DNA of 42,999 bases from an uncultured Bacilli bacterium (lineage in GTDB: Bacteria > Bacillota_I > Bacilli_A > ML615J-28 > CAG-313). Numbering within the stretch: position 1 is the stretch's first letter; the number at the start of each line of letters is the position of its first letter. The position numbers were made by a program, and so were the translations under genes. Below the pieces are notes generated by a model. That model did no database searches, was not told where the DNA came from, and saw only the letters and a program-made list of their open reading frames with translations. Location: NCBI GenBank assembly GCA_949879765.1, contig CATLBQ010000013.1:1-42999 (forward strand), written 5' to 3'. Shown piece after piece: positions 34,009 through 42,620 of this stretch.

Positions 34009-34037
34009 ATTATACACTTTTTTCCGCTTAGAGTCAA
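34009..34037 (-). promoter_or_regulatory. Sigma-A promoter of the orphan 127-residue gene
   Basis: TTGACT (34032-34037), 17 bases, TATAAT (34009-34014) on the minus strand. Confidence 0.8.
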
Positions 34038-34154
34038 TGTGTTTTGACCTATGTGGCAAAAAATGCCTATTAGAATGCATATTCTCTTTTATATATTATG
34101 CTAGCATTTTATACAAATGATGTGCTTTTTCCTTTTTTATTTTATTTTTTTAAT

Positions 34155-35072
34155 TTAGTCTATTTTTTGTTTTTCATTATCCACAATATAAGAATAAGGC
34201 GGTAGATAAGTTTGACTCAAAATATGGGTCTTTCCTCTCAAAATAGAAAACGCATCAATGGTTGCACCCGATTCAATTGTGACTGTATCTTCAATAATAA
34301 TGGTATCAGGCAAAATCAAATGCACTCCATTTTTCATATGTTGTTGATTGATTTTTTTTTGATATAATTTTTCAAGTTGAGAAAGTGCTGATAAATCATT
34401 GATCCCTTGTACAAAAAAGGGATTGGCTAACAAATAGCTATCTACTTTATACTTTCCTACCAGCTGTGCAACTAAATCTGTTAGATAATACTCATGACTT
34501 GCATTTTGATTTTGAATATGTTGAATATTTTTTCTCAAAATAGGAATATCTATACAATATAATCCCGTATTGATTTCTTGAATACTTTTTTCTTTTGGCG
34601 TTGCATCTTTTTCCTCTACTATTTTGATAATTTGGTGGTTGGATTTGATAATCCTACCATATCCTCTTGGTTGTTTGAGTTTTGTGGATACTACTGTTAA
34701 ATCATTGTGTTTTTCCAAATGATACTTTAATAATTGCTCGAGGGTCTCTTGATTGACCAGTGGCATATCTCCTGGAATAATCACTAAAATACCTTCTTTT
34801 TGGTGATAAAAATCGGCTGCACACTGAACAGCGTGAGCTGTGCCCAACTGCTCTTGTTGAATATAGGTTTGTATGTGGGATGGAATCATATGTTGCATAT
34901 ATTCTCTTTGATGTCCCACCACTAGAGCAATTTCATCAAATCCTACTTTTTCACAAGCATCTATAATATAAGAAAGCATCGGTTTTCCATAAAAGGGATA
35001 AATACATTTGGGTAAGGTAGATTTCATTCTGGTTCCTTTTCCCCCTGCAAGTATCAGCGCATAACGTTTCAT
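34155..35072 (-). CDS. Single-domain GlmU-like N-acetylglucosamine-1-phosphate uridyltransferase
   Basis: A 305-residue protein against about 455 for full GlmU. The N-terminal uridyltransferase domain is complete: LAGGKGTRM near residue 9, QQEQLGTAHAV, IPGDMPLV, GYGRIIK, IVEEKDAT, EINTGLYCID and HEYYLTD. The linker GINDLSALSQLEKL and the first turns of the left-handed beta-helix (HMKNGVHLILPDT, then TIESGATID) remain. The protein then ends, so the acetyltransferase active site is absent. It should make UDP-GlcNAc from GlcNAc-1-P and UTP, but not GlcNAc-1-P from GlcN-1-P. The ATG follows the uppP stop directly. Confidence 0.85.
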   Translation of the reverse strand: MKRYALILAGGKGTRMKSTLPKCIYPFYGKPMLSYIIDACEKVGFDEIALVVGHQREYMQHMIPSHIQTYIQQEQLGTAHAVQCAADFYHQKEGILVIIPGDMPLVNQETLEQLLKYHLEKHNDLTVVSTKLKQPRGYGRIIKSNHQIIKIVEEKDATPKEKSIQEINTGLYCIDIPILRKNIQHIQNQNASHEYYLTDLVAQLVGKYKVDSYLLANPFFVQGINDLSALSQLEKLYQKKINQQHMKNGVHLILPDTIIIEDTVTIESGATIDAFSILRGKTHILSQTYLPPYSYIVDNEKQKID

Positions 35073-35894
35073 TTATATCCATCCCTTCCAACAACTATAA
35101 ATTATCGTCAATATACCCAATATCAGACAATAATAGGCAAAATAATAAAATTTTTCTTTGACAATCAATTTCTTTAATAGGGAAAAAGAAAGATACGTCG
35201 CCACAAAGGCAACACAAAACGATGCCAAATAACAAGCAAGGGAAGCACTATCTAACTTCAACAATGCACCCATTTCGGGAATTTCTAATACAAATGCGCC
35301 TAAAGCTGCAGGAATAAAAAGCAAAAAGGCATAATCTGCCGCAACTTCTTTATCTAATTTTCTAGAAAATGCACCACTTAAACAACTACCACTTCTAGAA
35401 ATACCTGGGAATACACCTATACATTGGAATACACCTATTATACCTGCATCTTTTACATTCAATTCGGTTCGAGGATGGGATACCTTTTTTCGGGATAAAA
35501 AAAATATCATCAAAGCATTACCTATAAAACAAATCCCAATCACAAATAATGGACTATACGTATACCCAATATTTCGAATCAGTACAGTAAATAAAACTAT
35601 GGGCAAGGTAGAAATCACCATCATCAGTAGGGTTTGAAAGGCCTTTTTTCCGGTTGGCTCTCGGTGAAATACATAATTCCAAGTTCCTTTTATCAATTGA
35701 ATAATCGGTTTTCTCAAATAAATGAAAATAGCAAGGAGTGAGGCCAAATGAAGAAACACCTCAAAAGTTAGATTTTGTTCTTCTACACCCAATAGATTTC
35801 CTATCAAAACCAAGTGCCCACTTGATGAAATAGGCAATACTTCTGCTATACCTTGAATGAGTCCTAGTAATAAATATATGAAAAATCGAATCAT
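35073..35894 (-). CDS. uppP: Undecaprenyl-diphosphate phosphatase UppP (BacA)
   Basis: A 273-residue membrane enzyme that recycles the undecaprenyl carrier for wall synthesis; extra copies give bacitracin resistance. The two active-site blocks are GIAEVLPISSSGHL near 15-28 and FPGISRSGSC near 163-172. About eight membrane segments. ATG with AGGAGG. It is directly followed by the GlmU-like gene, which places lipid carrier recycling beside UDP-GlcNAc synthesis. Confidence 0.95.
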   Translation of the reverse strand: MIRFFIYLLLGLIQGIAEVLPISSSGHLVLIGNLLGVEEQNLTFEVFLHLASLLAIFIYLRKPIIQLIKGTWNYVFHREPTGKKAFQTLLMMVISTLPIVLFTVLIRNIGYTYSPLFVIGICFIGNALMIFFLSRKKVSHPRTELNVKDAGIIGVFQCIGVFPGISRSGSCLSGAFSRKLDKEVAADYAFLLFIPAALGAFVLEIPEMGALLKLDSASLACYLASFCVAFVATYLSFSLLKKLIVKEKFYYFAYYCLILGILTIIYSCWKGWI

Positions 35895-35983
35895 TTTCTT
35901 TCCTCCTTTTTTGAATTTTGTTTGTTCATTTATATGTATGTAGTATTTGCACCAAATATGCTATATTTTCTAAAATCAACAAG

Positions 35984-36015
35984 AAAAAAGACGTATCTTT
36001 TCTTAGATACATCTT
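35984..36015 (-). terminator. Intrinsic terminator after galU
   Basis: An 11-bp stem with one G-U pair (AAGATGTATCT / AGATACGTCTT on the minus strand), then a T-run. Confidence 0.82.
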
Positions 36016-36034
36016 GATTTCTTTTTCAATACAA

Positions 36035-36910
36035 TCAATATCCTTCCTTTTGAAGTTCATTTAAAAAAGGAATAATCTCATCTTTCAAATCATCTCGGTA
36101 TTTGGCCACCATTAATGTAGCCTCAACATACCCCAATTTACTGCCTACGTCAAATCGTTTTCCTAAAAAAGTAGATGCATACACTTCTTCTTGGGCTTGC
36201 GCAAGGGCAAGGGCATCTGTCAATTGGATTTCACCACCAAATCCTTCATGGGTATGACTTAAATAATCGAATATCGTATTCTTTAAAATATATCTACCTA
36301 CACAAGCCATATTAGATGGTGGATTCATTTGTGGTTTTTCAATAATACCATTGATTCTAAAATAATCAGATACTTCTTTTTCTGGACTTACAATACCATA
36401 CTTATAAGTCTCTTCATAGGGAACACCTTGTACACCCAAATAATAAGCAGGATGCTTTTCATAATACTTACAAAGGGTTGCAATCCCATATTCTTCTTCC
36501 TTTTTTCCAAAGACAAAATCATCACCAAGAATAACGGCTATATCATCTTTTCCAGCAAAGGCTTTGGCTAACCGAATCGCATCACCTAATCCTCTTGCTT
36601 TTTCTTGAAAGACATATGAAATGCGAATCTTAGATTTGAGATTTCGAATATTTTCAATTTCTGGATATTCTTTATTCAAATGGTTGACATAATTACTTTC
36701 CATATTGAAATAGTTGACTACATCATTTTGGTCTGAACCAATAATAATCAATGCTTCTTCAATACCTGCTTCTATCGCTTCTTCTAATAAATAGTGTATA
36801 ACTGGACGATCAATAATCGGTAATAGGGTTTTACTGATCGTTTTGGTAATGGGTAAAAATCTTGTTCCTTTTCCAGCAACAGGAATGACAACTTTTTTGA
36901 TTTTTTGCAT
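36035..36910 (-). CDS. galU: UTP-glucose-1-phosphate uridylyltransferase
   Basis: A 291-residue enzyme making UDP-glucose from Glc-1-P and UTP. The nucleotide-binding start is IPVAGKGTRFLPITK, followed by VILGDDFVFG, YGIVSPE, GEIQLTDALA and GKRFDVGSKLGYVEA. Length is typical. GKGTRFLPITKTISKTLLPI differs a little from the usual GalU version, so a related sugar phosphate is possible. It begins nine bases after the NahK-like gene and is probably co-transcribed with it. Confidence 0.9.
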   Translation of the reverse strand: MQKIKKVVIPVAGKGTRFLPITKTISKTLLPIIDRPVIHYLLEEAIEAGIEEALIIIGSDQNDVVNYFNMESNYVNHLNKEYPEIENIRNLKSKIRISYVFQEKARGLGDAIRLAKAFAGKDDIAVILGDDFVFGKKEEEYGIATLCKYYEKHPAYYLGVQGVPYEETYKYGIVSPEKEVSDYFRINGIIEKPQMNPPSNMACVGRYILKNTIFDYLSHTHEGFGGEIQLTDALALAQAQEEVYASTFLGKRFDVGSKLGYVEATLMVAKYRDDLKDEIIPFLNELQKEGY

Positions 36911-36919
36911 ATTTTTCTC

Positions 36920-38050
36920 CTAATAGTTTAATTCCAATAGGACTTGTTGTATCAGTCCTCGTAACTTTTTTTCATTATTTTTAATTTCACGAGCCAGTTG
37001 CAATTGATTTCTTGCTCGCTCTAAATTGATTTTGGGTCTTTCTAGCAATTGTTGTTTCGATAAAGTAAAATAAACATCACCATTGATATAATCCGTCAAA
37101 AAACGCATACCTAACTCCAAAGTAATGGTAAAATAACCACAAACCAATAAGTCAATTTCTAATGGCGTAATCACTTGTTGCACAGCGGTTAAAAACCCTT
37201 TGGTAAATGCATATACTAAATCTAAATTGATTTTTACTTTAGATATATCTGGATCATCTTCTTTGGCACAAGATGCCCCTAGCCGAAGCGCATCACCATA
37301 ATCATATACCAATGATCCTTTCATCACTGTATCTAAATCAATGAGACAAAGAGCCTTTTGCCCATCCTTAGAAAACATAATATTATTGAGTTTTGTATCA
37401 TTGTGTACTACTCGCCTTGGAATTTTCTTTGCCTCTAAAGCATCAACAATGTAATTCATTTGATCAGCTTGACTCATCAAATAATGGATTTCTGTTTGAC
37501 ACTCCTCTACCCTCTGACAAGCATCAATTTTTACCGCATTTAAAAACTGAGTATACCGATAAGGCGTATCATGAAAATGAGGGATATTGTCACTCAAGAG
37601 TTTCGAGGGAAAATCTTCTAGCAATTCTTGAAATTGACCAACGGTCAAGCCCGCTTCATAAAAGATATCTGGTGAAGAAGGAGTATCGTATGTACACCCA
37701 TCAATCCACGTGTAACAACGCCAATATGTATCATCAACAATCACAAAGTTTTGTCCTAGTTTCGTTTTCACAAGGGTAAGCGTCGAATAGCGATAATTTT
37801 TTCCTTCATATATTACTTTTTTGCGAATATGTTCTGTAATCAAATCAATATTATACATCACACCAATTGGGCTTTGAAATACATAATGATTGATTTGTTG
37901 CAAAATATATTGAATATCATCAAATACTACTTTATAGGTTTGATGAATCAAGCCATTACCAAATGGTTTTACCATTTTGACTTTACTTACATTAAAATAT
38001 TCTGAAACAACTTGTTGTAGCAACACATCTTCTATAATGAAGGCTATCAT
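36920..38050 (-). CDS. N-acetylhexosamine 1-kinase-like phosphotransferase (NahK family)
   Basis: A 376-residue protein of the APH kinase fold. It matches the Bifidobacterium NahK pattern over its whole length: YILQQINHYVF near the start, HFHDTPYRYTQF in the middle, the catalytic VHNDTKLNNIMF near 215, and LIDLDTVMKGSLVYDYGD. LRLGASCAKEDDPDISKV and GMRFLTDYINGDVYF follow. NahK phosphorylates GlcNAc and GalNAc at C1, without passing through the 6-phosphate. The GalU gene follows after nine bases, which fits sugar-1-phosphate activation. The SD is weak. Glucose or another hexose could also be the substrate. Confidence 0.82.
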   Translation of the reverse strand: MIAFIIEDVLLQQVVSEYFNVSKVKMVKPFGNGLIHQTYKVVFDDIQYILQQINHYVFQSPIGVMYNIDLITEHIRKKVIYEGKNYRYSTLTLVKTKLGQNFVIVDDTYWRCYTWIDGCTYDTPSSPDIFYEAGLTVGQFQELLEDFPSKLLSDNIPHFHDTPYRYTQFLNAVKIDACQRVEECQTEIHYLMSQADQMNYIVDALEAKKIPRRVVHNDTKLNNIMFSKDGQKALCLIDLDTVMKGSLVYDYGDALRLGASCAKEDDPDISKVKINLDLVYAFTKGFLTAVQQVITPLEIDLLVCGYFTITLELGMRFLTDYINGDVYFTLSKQQLLERPKINLERARNQLQLAREIKNNEKKLRGLIQQVLLELNY

Positions 38051-38101
38051 CTTCTTTCTTTTCTTGGTATTACATTATATGTAGAAAAGAAAAAGATATG
38101 T

Positions 38102-40714
38102 TTAGTCCCTCTCTAGCCGAATAACTGACCCTTGTCGTGTTTTTTGAATGATTAATTTTTGATCAATCCGCTGTTTTAATTCACTGACATGAGATATGAT
38201 ACCAATAAGTCTTTTCCCGTCCGCAAGACTTGCCAGTACATCCATTGCGGTCTTTAGCGTTTCCTCATCTAAACTACCAAACCCCTCATCAATAAACATA
38301 GCATCTAGCCGAATCCCTCCACTTTTGGCTTGAACGACATCAGATAGTCCTAAAGCAAGGGCCAATGAAGCAATAAAAGATTCTCCTCCCGATAACGTAG
38401 ATACATCTCGCCAGCATCCCGTTGTTCGGTCAAGCACATCTAAATCCAGACCAGAAAGGGCACGCTTGTTTTTCGCCTCTTCTTTACAACGAAGGGTAAA
38501 TAATCCTTTTGATAGGCTTTGGAGACGCTGATTGGCAGCCACAATGACTTGTTTAAAATAGTATTGTTGTACATAAGTTTCAAAGGATAGTTTTGCTTTT
38601 TGTGATACTTGGCCAGAAACTGTATCATATACTTCTTTAATTGTACCATAGTCTTGGTTGAGTATTTTTCTTCTGGCTTGATATCGCTTTAGTTCTTCAT
38701 ACACTTTTTGGTTAGTTTGATGTTCCATCTTTATTTCTTGATATACCTTTCGATGTTCTTGAATAGCGTTTTCCAATTCCTTATATTGTTTTTCTAAAGC
38801 CTCAACATTTTGGATGGTTTCTGATTTCAATTGACTGCGATAAGTGGCTAGGCGAGACGTACAATCTGTAAGTTCGGCTTGATAATTCAATATTTCTTGT
38901 TCTACACTACTATAGGTTTGTGGATCCATTTTGGCATGTTGATAGTCCTCTTGAGATAAATGAACCGATGCTAATTTTTCTAAAAATGCAGTTTCTATTT
39001 CTTGAGATTCTTGTTCTAATGAGGATAATGTTTGTTGAATCGTTTCAATTGTCGCTTCTTTATTGGATACTTTTTTCTCTATTTCGACATAGTTTTTACT
39101 CATTTGATTTATATTTTCTAAAATACAATTGATAGCTTGGTTCATCTTTTCTATTTCTATCCCCAAATCTTTACAGTCAGACAAACAATTATACTGTTGA
39201 GCATCTTTTTCTATTTGATTGAGGGTATCTTTGTGAATTTGATATTCTTTTTGCTTGGTAATAAAATGCATATGCAATTGCTTGGTCTTCTTTTCAAGTT
39301 CCTTTAATTTTTCTTCAGTTGGTGCATGTTCTATTAAAATAGCCTTGTTCGGATGATCCCTTGAACCACAGACTGGACAAGGTTCATTTTCTTTAAGTTT
39401 TGAGGCTAACCATCCACTTTGAGATTGATAAAATAAATCTTGCTGCTCTTGATAGATATGCTCTTGTTTGCGCCATTTCAAACAGGCTTCATCTTCTTCT
39501 TGTTTAAGAGATGTACAAAGTACAGATACACGATGTTGTTCTTCTTGAATCTTTCGCAGTTCTTCTAACTGTCTTTGTCTTTCTTGTAAAACGGGAATCT
39601 TATTTTGTTCATTTTGGGCTTGTTGATGGGCCACTTTCATTTGTTGAAATTGTACTTCCAATTGGCTTTTTTCTTCTTTATGCTGAGCATACTGTGCTTG
39701 CAGCCTTTGTTGATTCGCATAATTACTTTCAAGCCTCATTTCGAATGGGACAATATCTTGGGTTATTTTGGCAAGACGAAGGGCTTGTTGTTTTTCCTTC
39801 ATTTGCAAATCTTTTTGCTTCAACTGTTGCAATTGTTTTTCTACTTGATCAATACACGCTAATAGTGCATTATTTTGCTTTACGTGAACGATGTGCACTT
39901 GCAAATCTTGTTGTGTCTTTTCTTCAAAGGCTAACTGCTCTTCTAATTTTTTATTCTGTTCTTGTTCAAAAGCAAGTAAATCAACTAAATCAGGCAAAAT
40001 TTGATGTAAATGATATACATCTAGTTCCCAAGTTATTCTATCATTCATAAATTGTGCATTGGGAATCAAACGACCAAGTGATAATGTAATCTGTTGATCT
40101 ATGGTATCTACTTTTTGTTTTGCTTCCATTTGCATTTCTTTTAATGTATTTTGTAAGGTAGCAAAGATTTCTGTGCCAAATATTTTTTGAAAAAGTTTTT
40201 TTCTTTCTTCACTTTTGGCATTTAAGATTTTTAAGAAATCATTTTGGGCAATCATCACAGTTTGTGCAAATTGATTTCTTGTTAAACCCATGATTTCTAA
40301 AATCTTATTTTGTGCTATATCTATCTTGGTATAAACTTCTCCTGTTGATAAACATTCTAATGTCATGCTTGCTGGGGATTTGGTCATACCTGTACCATGA
40401 ATTTTAGGACGTTCATATTCGGGAGATCGATTTATACGATATCGCTTATCTTTGTGTGAAAATTCCAATATCACAAATGTAGGGGTATTCAAACTAGCAA
40501 AATCGGAGCGAAACGATTTGGTATTTCTTCTTTCTGTACCACCTGATGCTTCCCCATAAAGGGCAAAAGAAATCGCATCAAATAAAGTGGTTTTTCCTGA
40601 TCCTGTATCACCAGTGATAAGAAACAATCCCCTTTCATCAATTTGAGTAAAATCAATCGTGACTTCTTTAGCATAAGGACCAAATGCAGATAAAGTAAGT
40701 ACAATGGGTTTCAT
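38102..40714 (-). CDS. sbcC: Nuclease SbcCD subunit C
   Basis: An 870-residue SMC-like ATPase that, with SbcD, cuts hairpins and processes blocked DNA ends. Walker A is GDTGSGKTTLFDAI near residue 35. Two long coiled coils flank the zinc hook CPVCGSRDHP near 448. The C-terminal lobe has the signature STLSGGESFIASLALAL and Walker B MFIDEGFGSLDEE. Length is in the low-normal range. It starts one base after sbcD with AGGAGG. Confidence 0.96.
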   Translation of the reverse strand: MKPIVLTLSAFGPYAKEVTIDFTQIDERGLFLITGDTGSGKTTLFDAISFALYGEASGGTERRNTKSFRSDFASLNTPTFVILEFSHKDKRYRINRSPEYERPKIHGTGMTKSPASMTLECLSTGEVYTKIDIAQNKILEIMGLTRNQFAQTVMIAQNDFLKILNAKSEERKKLFQKIFGTEIFATLQNTLKEMQMEAKQKVDTIDQQITLSLGRLIPNAQFMNDRITWELDVYHLHQILPDLVDLLAFEQEQNKKLEEQLAFEEKTQQDLQVHIVHVKQNNALLACIDQVEKQLQQLKQKDLQMKEKQQALRLAKITQDIVPFEMRLESNYANQQRLQAQYAQHKEEKSQLEVQFQQMKVAHQQAQNEQNKIPVLQERQRQLEELRKIQEEQHRVSVLCTSLKQEEDEACLKWRKQEHIYQEQQDLFYQSQSGWLASKLKENEPCPVCGSRDHPNKAILIEHAPTEEKLKELEKKTKQLHMHFITKQKEYQIHKDTLNQIEKDAQQYNCLSDCKDLGIEIEKMNQAINCILENINQMSKNYVEIEKKVSNKEATIETIQQTLSSLEQESQEIETAFLEKLASVHLSQEDYQHAKMDPQTYSSVEQEILNYQAELTDCTSRLATYRSQLKSETIQNVEALEKQYKELENAIQEHRKVYQEIKMEHQTNQKVYEELKRYQARRKILNQDYGTIKEVYDTVSGQVSQKAKLSFETYVQQYYFKQVIVAANQRLQSLSKGLFTLRCKEEAKNKRALSGLDLDVLDRTTGCWRDVSTLSGGESFIASLALALGLSDVVQAKSGGIRLDAMFIDEGFGSLDEETLKTAMDVLASLADGKRLIGIISHVSELKQRIDQKLIIQKTRQGSVIRLERD

Positions 40715-40715
40715 T

Positions 40716-41837
40716 TTATGATTCCTCCTTTATCTTTTCTAATCCTTCTTTTAATATCGCCAAATGTGCATCACTTGGGAATACTTGATTGTTTTGCAAT
40801 TGATAAAAATCACAAAACAAATCAGAAATACTTTTGTTTTCAATTTGTTCAGTAATCACGATATCCATGGTCTGTTCCGTTTTTGAATTTTGAATAGTGT
40901 ATTGGACCATATTCGGAAATACCGTCAAGATACTAAGTCTTGCATCTGGCAGAATCTCCTCATCAGTCAAAATGATACGCACATAATCTTCTGAATAATC
41001 CATTTGGAGGATATCTGCTAACCTTCCTTGGATTGTCCTTACTTGATGCAAACATGTCAGTGGGATCAATTGATACGTTATATTGCCTTTTTCTTTACAC
41101 TCAATCAAAGTGACTGATTTATGATGATGTTCTTCTGATATGGCATACTTCATAATGGACCCGGCATAACGAAGGGTGTCTCTTTGAATCCGTTGTGCCT
41201 GATGTAAATGACCTAAAGCAACATAATCAAAGCCATTAAAAACACTAGCTTGAATATGATCTAACCCGCCAATAGAAAGTTCTTCCGATTCTGATGTGAT
41301 ACCTCCTGTAATAAATTGATGAGCCACCAAAATATTTCGAATAGAATAATCCATTTCACTGTGATCAATGATACATTGAATGGCTTCTTCATAGGTATTG
41401 ATTTCGGCTTCTGGATATATCTTTTTCACATGAATGGGTTTGATAAAAGGAAGTAAATGCACTGCAAGTGGACCATTATCATCTTGCATCATTATGGTTT
41501 GTAAGGTACCATTAAATTTAGTCGATACATAGATATGAGATTGAGCAACAAAGTGGGACAAGTATGCAATCCGTTCATCTGAATCATGGTTTCCAGCAAT
41601 CACAAATACCGAAATCTCTAGTGCTGCTAGTTGTTCTAAAAACCAATTGAATACGCTCATTGCTTCACTTGAAGGTACTGCCTTATCATATACATCTCCT
41701 GCTATCAAAAGGCCATCTACTTGATTCGTCTTCGCAATATGTACAATTTGGCGAAGCACATCTAATTGGTCTTCTAAAAGGGAAATATCCATAAAGCGCT
41801 TGCCCAAATGCAAATCCGCTGTATGTAATAGTTTCAT
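40716..41837 (-). CDS. sbcD: Nuclease SbcCD subunit D
   Basis: A 373-residue Mre11-type metallophosphoesterase nuclease. Metal-binding motifs are HTADLHLG at the N-terminus, IAGDVYDK and AGNHDSDERI, with later GLDHIQASVFNGFDYVALGH, written here at its full 20 residues. The ATG at 41837 has AAAGGAGG; the frame extends 27 codons upstream into the promoter. It is coupled to sbcC. Confidence 0.96.
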   Translation of the reverse strand: MKLLHTADLHLGKRFMDISLLEDQLDVLRQIVHIAKTNQVDGLLIAGDVYDKAVPSSEAMSVFNWFLEQLAALEISVFVIAGNHDSDERIAYLSHFVAQSHIYVSTKFNGTLQTIMMQDDNGPLAVHLLPFIKPIHVKKIYPEAEINTYEEAIQCIIDHSEMDYSIRNILVAHQFITGGITSESEELSIGGLDHIQASVFNGFDYVALGHLHQAQRIQRDTLRYAGSIMKYAISEEHHHKSVTLIECKEKGNITYQLIPLTCLHQVRTIQGRLADILQMDYSEDYVRIILTDEEILPDARLSILTVFPNMVQYTIQNSKTEQTMDIVITEQIENKSISDLFCDFYQLQNNQVFPSDAHLAILKEGLEKIKEES

Positions 41838-41880
41838 CTCTTTCCTCCTTTTCTCATTTTTACACTTTATACTTGCTATC

Positions 41881-41909
41881 ATTATACCACGTTCTTTTGC
41901 TTTTTTCAA
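41881..41909 (-). promoter_or_regulatory. Sigma-A promoter of sbcDC
   Basis: TTGAAA (41904-41909), 17 bases, TATAAT (41881-41886) with TGG before it (extended -10), minus strand. Confidence 0.8.
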
Positions 41910-41971
41910 AAATTTCAATTCCTAACGCTTCTTTTTCTTTTCATTCTTGTTTTTTGAACGTTAACTTTGCA

Positions 41972-42017
41972 TTCGCATTGACAAAATAAAAAATCAAGCA
42001 TATAATTACAATGCGAA
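41972..42017. promoter_or_regulatory. Inverted repeat framing the DUF308 promoter
   Basis: TTCGCATTG (41972-41980) and its exact reverse complement CAATGCGAA (42009-42017), 28 bases apart. The left arm overlaps the -35 box and the right arm covers the expected transcription start. Confidence 0.5.
41978..42006 (+). promoter_or_regulatory. Consensus sigma-A promoter of the DUF308 gene
   Basis: TTGACA (41978-41983), 17 bases, TATAAT (42001-42006): a perfect match to consensus. Confidence 0.92.
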
Positions 42018-42041
42018 AAAAGAATGAAAGGAGGATTCAAA

Positions 42042-42506
42042 ATGGCCAAATCAAAAAATATATCGAATAACTTACTCAATGCGGTATTATATCTTGCTGT
42101 AGGTATTTTATTTTGCATCTTTAGAGCAAGTGTTTTAGGTTGGTTAATGACAATTGTAGGTATTCTCTTCATTGTAGAAGGTGTACTAAGTATTGTCAAA
42201 AAAGATTTGATGGGCGGTATCATCAGCATAGCTCTGGGCGCCATCATTATTTTAGGTGGATGGTTATTTGTTGAAATCGTTTTGATTGTATTTGGTGTAT
42301 TGCTTATTGCCAAAGGTGTCATCGATTTATTGAATGCCTTAAAATCTAAAGACCTTATGCCGATTGTTGTAGCTGCACTAACCATTGCTGCTGGTGTACT
42401 ACTTGTTGTAAGCAAATGGGCTATGGTTGACTGGTTCTTTATTATACTTGGCATATTGTTTATTGTAAATGGTGTGCTTGCTTTATTTGGTAAAAAACTA
42501 GCCTAA
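42042..42506 (+). CDS. DUF308 (HdeD-like) small membrane protein
   Basis: A 154-residue membrane protein built as three similar two-helix hairpins, each with a phrase like GILFIVEGVLSIV, GVLLIAKGVIDLL or GILFIVNGVLALF. This internal triplication is typical of DUF308/HdeD proteins; HdeD is tied to acid resistance in E. coli, but the role in Bacillota is unknown. The ATG at 42042 has AAAGGAGG; an ATG six codons earlier precedes that SD. Its perfect promoter inside an inverted repeat suggests high but controlled expression. Confidence 0.88.
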   Translation: MAKSKNISNNLLNAVLYLAVGILFCIFRASVLGWLMTIVGILFIVEGVLSIVKKDLMGGIISIALGAIIILGGWLFVEIVLIVFGVLLIAKGVIDLLNALKSKDLMPIVVAALTIAAGVLLVVSKWAMVDWFFIILGILFIVNGVLALFGKKLA

Positions 42507-42551
42507 AAAAAGAATCAATAGAAATGTATATCATTTTTATTGATTCTTTTT
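42505..42551 (+). terminator. Intrinsic terminator after the DUF308 gene
   Basis: Stem AAAAAGAATCAATA / TATTGATTCTTTTT with a 17-base loop, then more T. Confidence 0.82.
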
Positions 42552-42620
42552 ATTTAAATATCATAAAACACTTTAGAAAGAACTAATCACAAATATGCTC
42601 TTTTTTTAAAAACGATAATT

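Noticed and set aside
34038-34154. Remnants of the GlmU acetyltransferase domain downstream of the shortened gene
   Set aside because: The region is AT-rich, has no hexapeptide-repeat coding in any frame, and shows only small palindromes.
39511-40050. A 179-codon plus-strand frame
   Set aside because: It is the antisense of the sbcC coiled coil; low-complexity coding in that region leaves long open frames on the other strand.
41915-42454. A 179-codon open frame on the minus strand
   Set aside because: It is the antisense of the DUF308 membrane protein gene, which has a perfect promoter, SD and terminator on the plus strand. The minus frame has no SD and its composition reflects hydrophobic codons read backwards.
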